Shown here piece by piece: positions 19,724-21,368 of a DNA stretch of 21,368 nucleotides (position 1 is the first letter of the stretch; every line of letters begins with the position of its first letter). This DNA is from Reticulitermes lucifugus (lineage: Eukaryota > Arthropoda > Insecta > Blattodea > Rhinotermitidae), in the NCBI GenBank assembly GCA_026260175.1, contig JAKCWW010009672.1:1681-23048 (forward strand), given 5' to 3'. The translations under genes and the position numbers were made by a program. Below the pieces are notes generated by a model. That model had not been told where the DNA came from, did no database searches, and saw only the letters and a program-made list of their open reading frames with translations.

Positions 19724-20353
19724 GTAAGTTGAGACTCTCCCTTACGTCCATAATTCACATTCATTTTTGAGAGAAAATTTTCATCAAACTTAATTTTGGA
19801 AAGAAAAGCATTGGCTGGAGAAAAAGTCTTTTTGAAGAAAATCTTTCTTAAAATTATTTGTTTTTCAGTATTAATGACAATCATATTCAGTAAAAGAATT
19901 GAAACTGCTCATCTCAGAATTTTGTAAAACGGCATGTGGGGTGGGAATGTTGGAAGAGAGTAAGGAAAAATGAATGAAAGTCCATTTTTAGTTCTCTGGT
20001 CTGTAATTAGATCAGGTGGGAACAGAATTCTTTTCTGTCTCTATTTGTGTCAATTCATCTAAAATTATAAGGGAAATAAGTTTGTAAAGGGAAGGGCACA
20101 TAGTTTTGTGCATGAGTACTTGATTTGTGTGTTTTACCAGCAGTTATGTGTTGTCAGTTCTTATGTTCATTTCATAACCTGAGGAAATGGACTTTCATTG
20201 CCCTTTCTCCATACTCCTGATTTTGTTAAAACTTACAAAACTTTAAGATTTTTTTAATTTATCACTAAAATTAATATTTGGTGTAATGCTTGTTGAAATA
20301 TCCATATGGTTATTGGCAATTAATATTTGGGCTTAAATTTTCCTGTTCTCTAG
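19724..20353 (+). other. Syp: Syp intron after exon 5b (630 nt, phase 1)
   Basis: From GTAAGT to TTCTCTAG, shared as the downstream flank of both alternative exons. AT-rich; no feature recognised. Confidence 0.85.
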
Positions 20354-20559
20354 CTGGTTTGACTGAAGTAATAATCTACAGTTCACCAGATGACAAAAAG
20401 AAGAATCGTGGGTTCTGCTTTCTTGAATATGAATCTCATAAAGCTGCCTCTCTCGCAAAGCGTAGACTTGGCACTGGTCGTATTAAAGTTTGGGGGTGTG
20501 ACATTATTGTGGACTGGGCGGATCCACAGGAGGAGCCTGATGAAGCAACGATGTCAAAG
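20354..20559 (+). CDS. Syp: Syncrip/hnRNP Q-R, coding exon 6 (RRM2 core)
   Basis: 206 nt, entered in phase 1 and left in phase 0, from TTCTCTAG to AAG|GTATTC. It encodes GLTEVIIYSSPDDKKKNRGF, continuing CFLEYESHKAASLAKRRLG, TGRIKVWGCDIIVDWADPQ and EEPDEATMSK. RNP1 is RGFCFLEY and the whole segment is the highly conserved RRM2 of Syncrip/hnRNP R. The next exon should begin with the RRM3 sequence (a VKVLYVRNL-type RNP2), which is absent from the remaining 800 nt, so the gene continues beyond the right edge. About 339 residues of the protein are encoded in this window when one exon 5 is used. Confidence 0.97.
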
Positions 20560-20633
20560 GTATTCATTTATTTTTTCTGAGCTTGATATTAACTTGTTTC
20601 ATTATGTAGTATTAAGTGCAGTTCGACAGGAAC

Positions 20634-20908
20634 TGGGATAGCATAGTTGGTGTAATGACTGGGGTAATAGACAGAAGAGGGGCAAGGTGTTTTTGTCTTC
20701 TACAGAACATACAGACTGGCTGTGGGTTGCATCCCAGTTTCCTTGTCTGTGTGTACCAGCAACTTTTTTCCTAGGGATAAAGTAGCCATGGGCCTGAAGT
20801 TCGGTCACTCACCTTAGTGTAGTGTCAGTGTTAATAAGGCAAGGGGCTACATTTCCTCTCATCCATATGCCTTCATGGTATGCAAAGGGACATACTTCTT
20901 TTTTTTAG
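20634..20908 (+). mobile_element. tRNA-derived SINE copy
   Basis: TAGCATAGTTGG at 20639-20650 fits a pol III A box (TRGCNNAGYNGG), and GGTTGCATCCC at 20725-20735 resembles a B box. The 74-nt gap between them is longer than in tRNAs, so this is a derived element. The body is followed by ATGCCTTCATGGTATGC (20869-20885) and a pyrimidine-rich T tail ending at about 20908. It lies in sense orientation in the Syp intron. Target-site duplications were not identified. Confidence 0.65.
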
Positions 20909-21245
20909 GACAGTTGTGTTGGGATTCCCATTCTTTCTCTTAATTTTTGAAGTGAAATTCTGTTTGTTTTGTAGGGAAACTTGTATGGCTCTTTCAACTT
21001 AACCAACTTGCATTATGTTTTTCTGGTTTGTGGGCACTTAATTTGGATGTAGATTTTGGAGGACGTGATACTTCCGTCCTTAGGGTCAGTGTCAAAGGCC
21101 TGGACAGCTTGTTTGCACTAAAAGGTCGGTATCCACTTAGAAGGCTGCTGTCGTGTTCAGATGACCACAGTCGGATGACTGACAGCATGGGGAGGGAATG
21201 TTATCAAGAAACTTGCGTTTCCACTGGAGCAGACACAGCCATATA

Positions 21246-21368
21246 CAGTGAAACCTCTATCCATCGTTCCCGTTACCATCATTGGCCCGCATGTGTCGTC
21301 TGCCTTATTTGGTCCCGAAATTAGCCCCGTATAAATAACACTATTTTTTCCCGCCTCCATTGTTCCTC
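21246..21368 (+). mobile_element. Possible left end of a pogo/Tigger-like DNA transposon
   Basis: TA followed by CAGTGAAACCTCTATCC at 21244-21262 resembles the terminal repeat of pogo/Tigger-type Tc1-mariner elements (CAGTGxAACCTC with TA target). The element would run off the window, so the opposite end and any transposase cannot be seen. Confidence 0.35.

Larger units (their letters stand above)
20560..21368 (+). other. Syp: Syp intron 6, open at right edge
   Basis: Begins with GTATTC; no RRM3 exon is seen before the window ends. It contains a SINE (20634-20908). A more GC-rich block of unknown origin follows (21040-21245), then a pogo/Tigger-like terminus at 21246. Confidence 0.8.

Noticed and set aside
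20639..20735. Functional tRNA gene
   Set aside because: A and B boxes are too far apart and no cloverleaf with matched acceptor stem is visible; fits a SINE instead.
1..21368. CRISPR array, operon, bacterial or phage system
   Set aside because: The window is a eukaryotic intron-exon landscape; no regularly spaced repeats or prokaryotic gene organisation are present.

Overview
This is a eukaryotic, almost certainly insect, genomic window. It has intron-split genes with canonical GT-AG sites, long AT-rich introns full of decayed LINE, SINE and DNA-transposon copies, and protein sequence that reads as the insect version of an hnRNP. The mix of degraded retroelements suggests a large-genome polyneopteran (cockroach, termite or stick-insect type). 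That placement is an inference from remembered repeat families, not something the sequence proves.

Layout. Two genes lie head to head. On the minus strand (about 3605 down to 158, running off the left edge) are the first two coding exons of the tRNA-splicing endonuclease subunit TSEN2/Sen2. The first carries the N-terminal PKRK motif. The second is a long exon with a disordered linker and the start of the nuclease domain, ending just before the catalytic Tyr/His/Lys exons, which are outside the window. On the plus strand (about 5530 to beyond 21368) is the Syncrip/hnRNP Q-R gene (Drosophila Syp). Seven coding exons are present, covering the N-terminal acidic domain, RRM1 and RRM2; RRM3 and the C-terminal tail lie to the right. 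The 4850-5760 interval between the genes is relatively CpG-rich, holds a YY1/Pho-like motif, and probably contains the start region of Syp and possibly of TSEN2.

Main discovery. Syp exon 5 is present twice, at 18974-19109 and 19588-19723. Both copies are 136 nt, both start in phase 0 and end in phase 1, and both encode 45 residues with 22 identical and no gaps. Each swaps the end of RRM1, the RRM1-RRM2 linker and the first strand and helix of RRM2, including an intact LFVGNI RNP2 motif. Using either one keeps the frame; using both, or neither, creates a stop at the third codon after the junction. This is a frame-locked mutually exclusive exon pair that would give two forms of the tandem RRM1-RRM2 RNA-binding surface.

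Repeats. TSEN2 intron 1 holds a nested insertion: a 5'-truncated Jockey-like LINE (minus strand, about 1889-3122) inside an older endonuclease/RT element (plus strand, about 1672-1888 and 3122-3386). A second 3' end of the same kind of LINE lies at about 3804-4040. Syp introns contain a near-perfect hairpin MITE-like element (9201-9280), a mariner transposase fossil (about 16960-17320, minus), two SINE-like copies (about 13830-14050 and 20634-20908) and a possible pogo/Tigger-like terminus at 21246. No convincing tRNA, rRNA, CRISPR or bacterial-type feature was seen.
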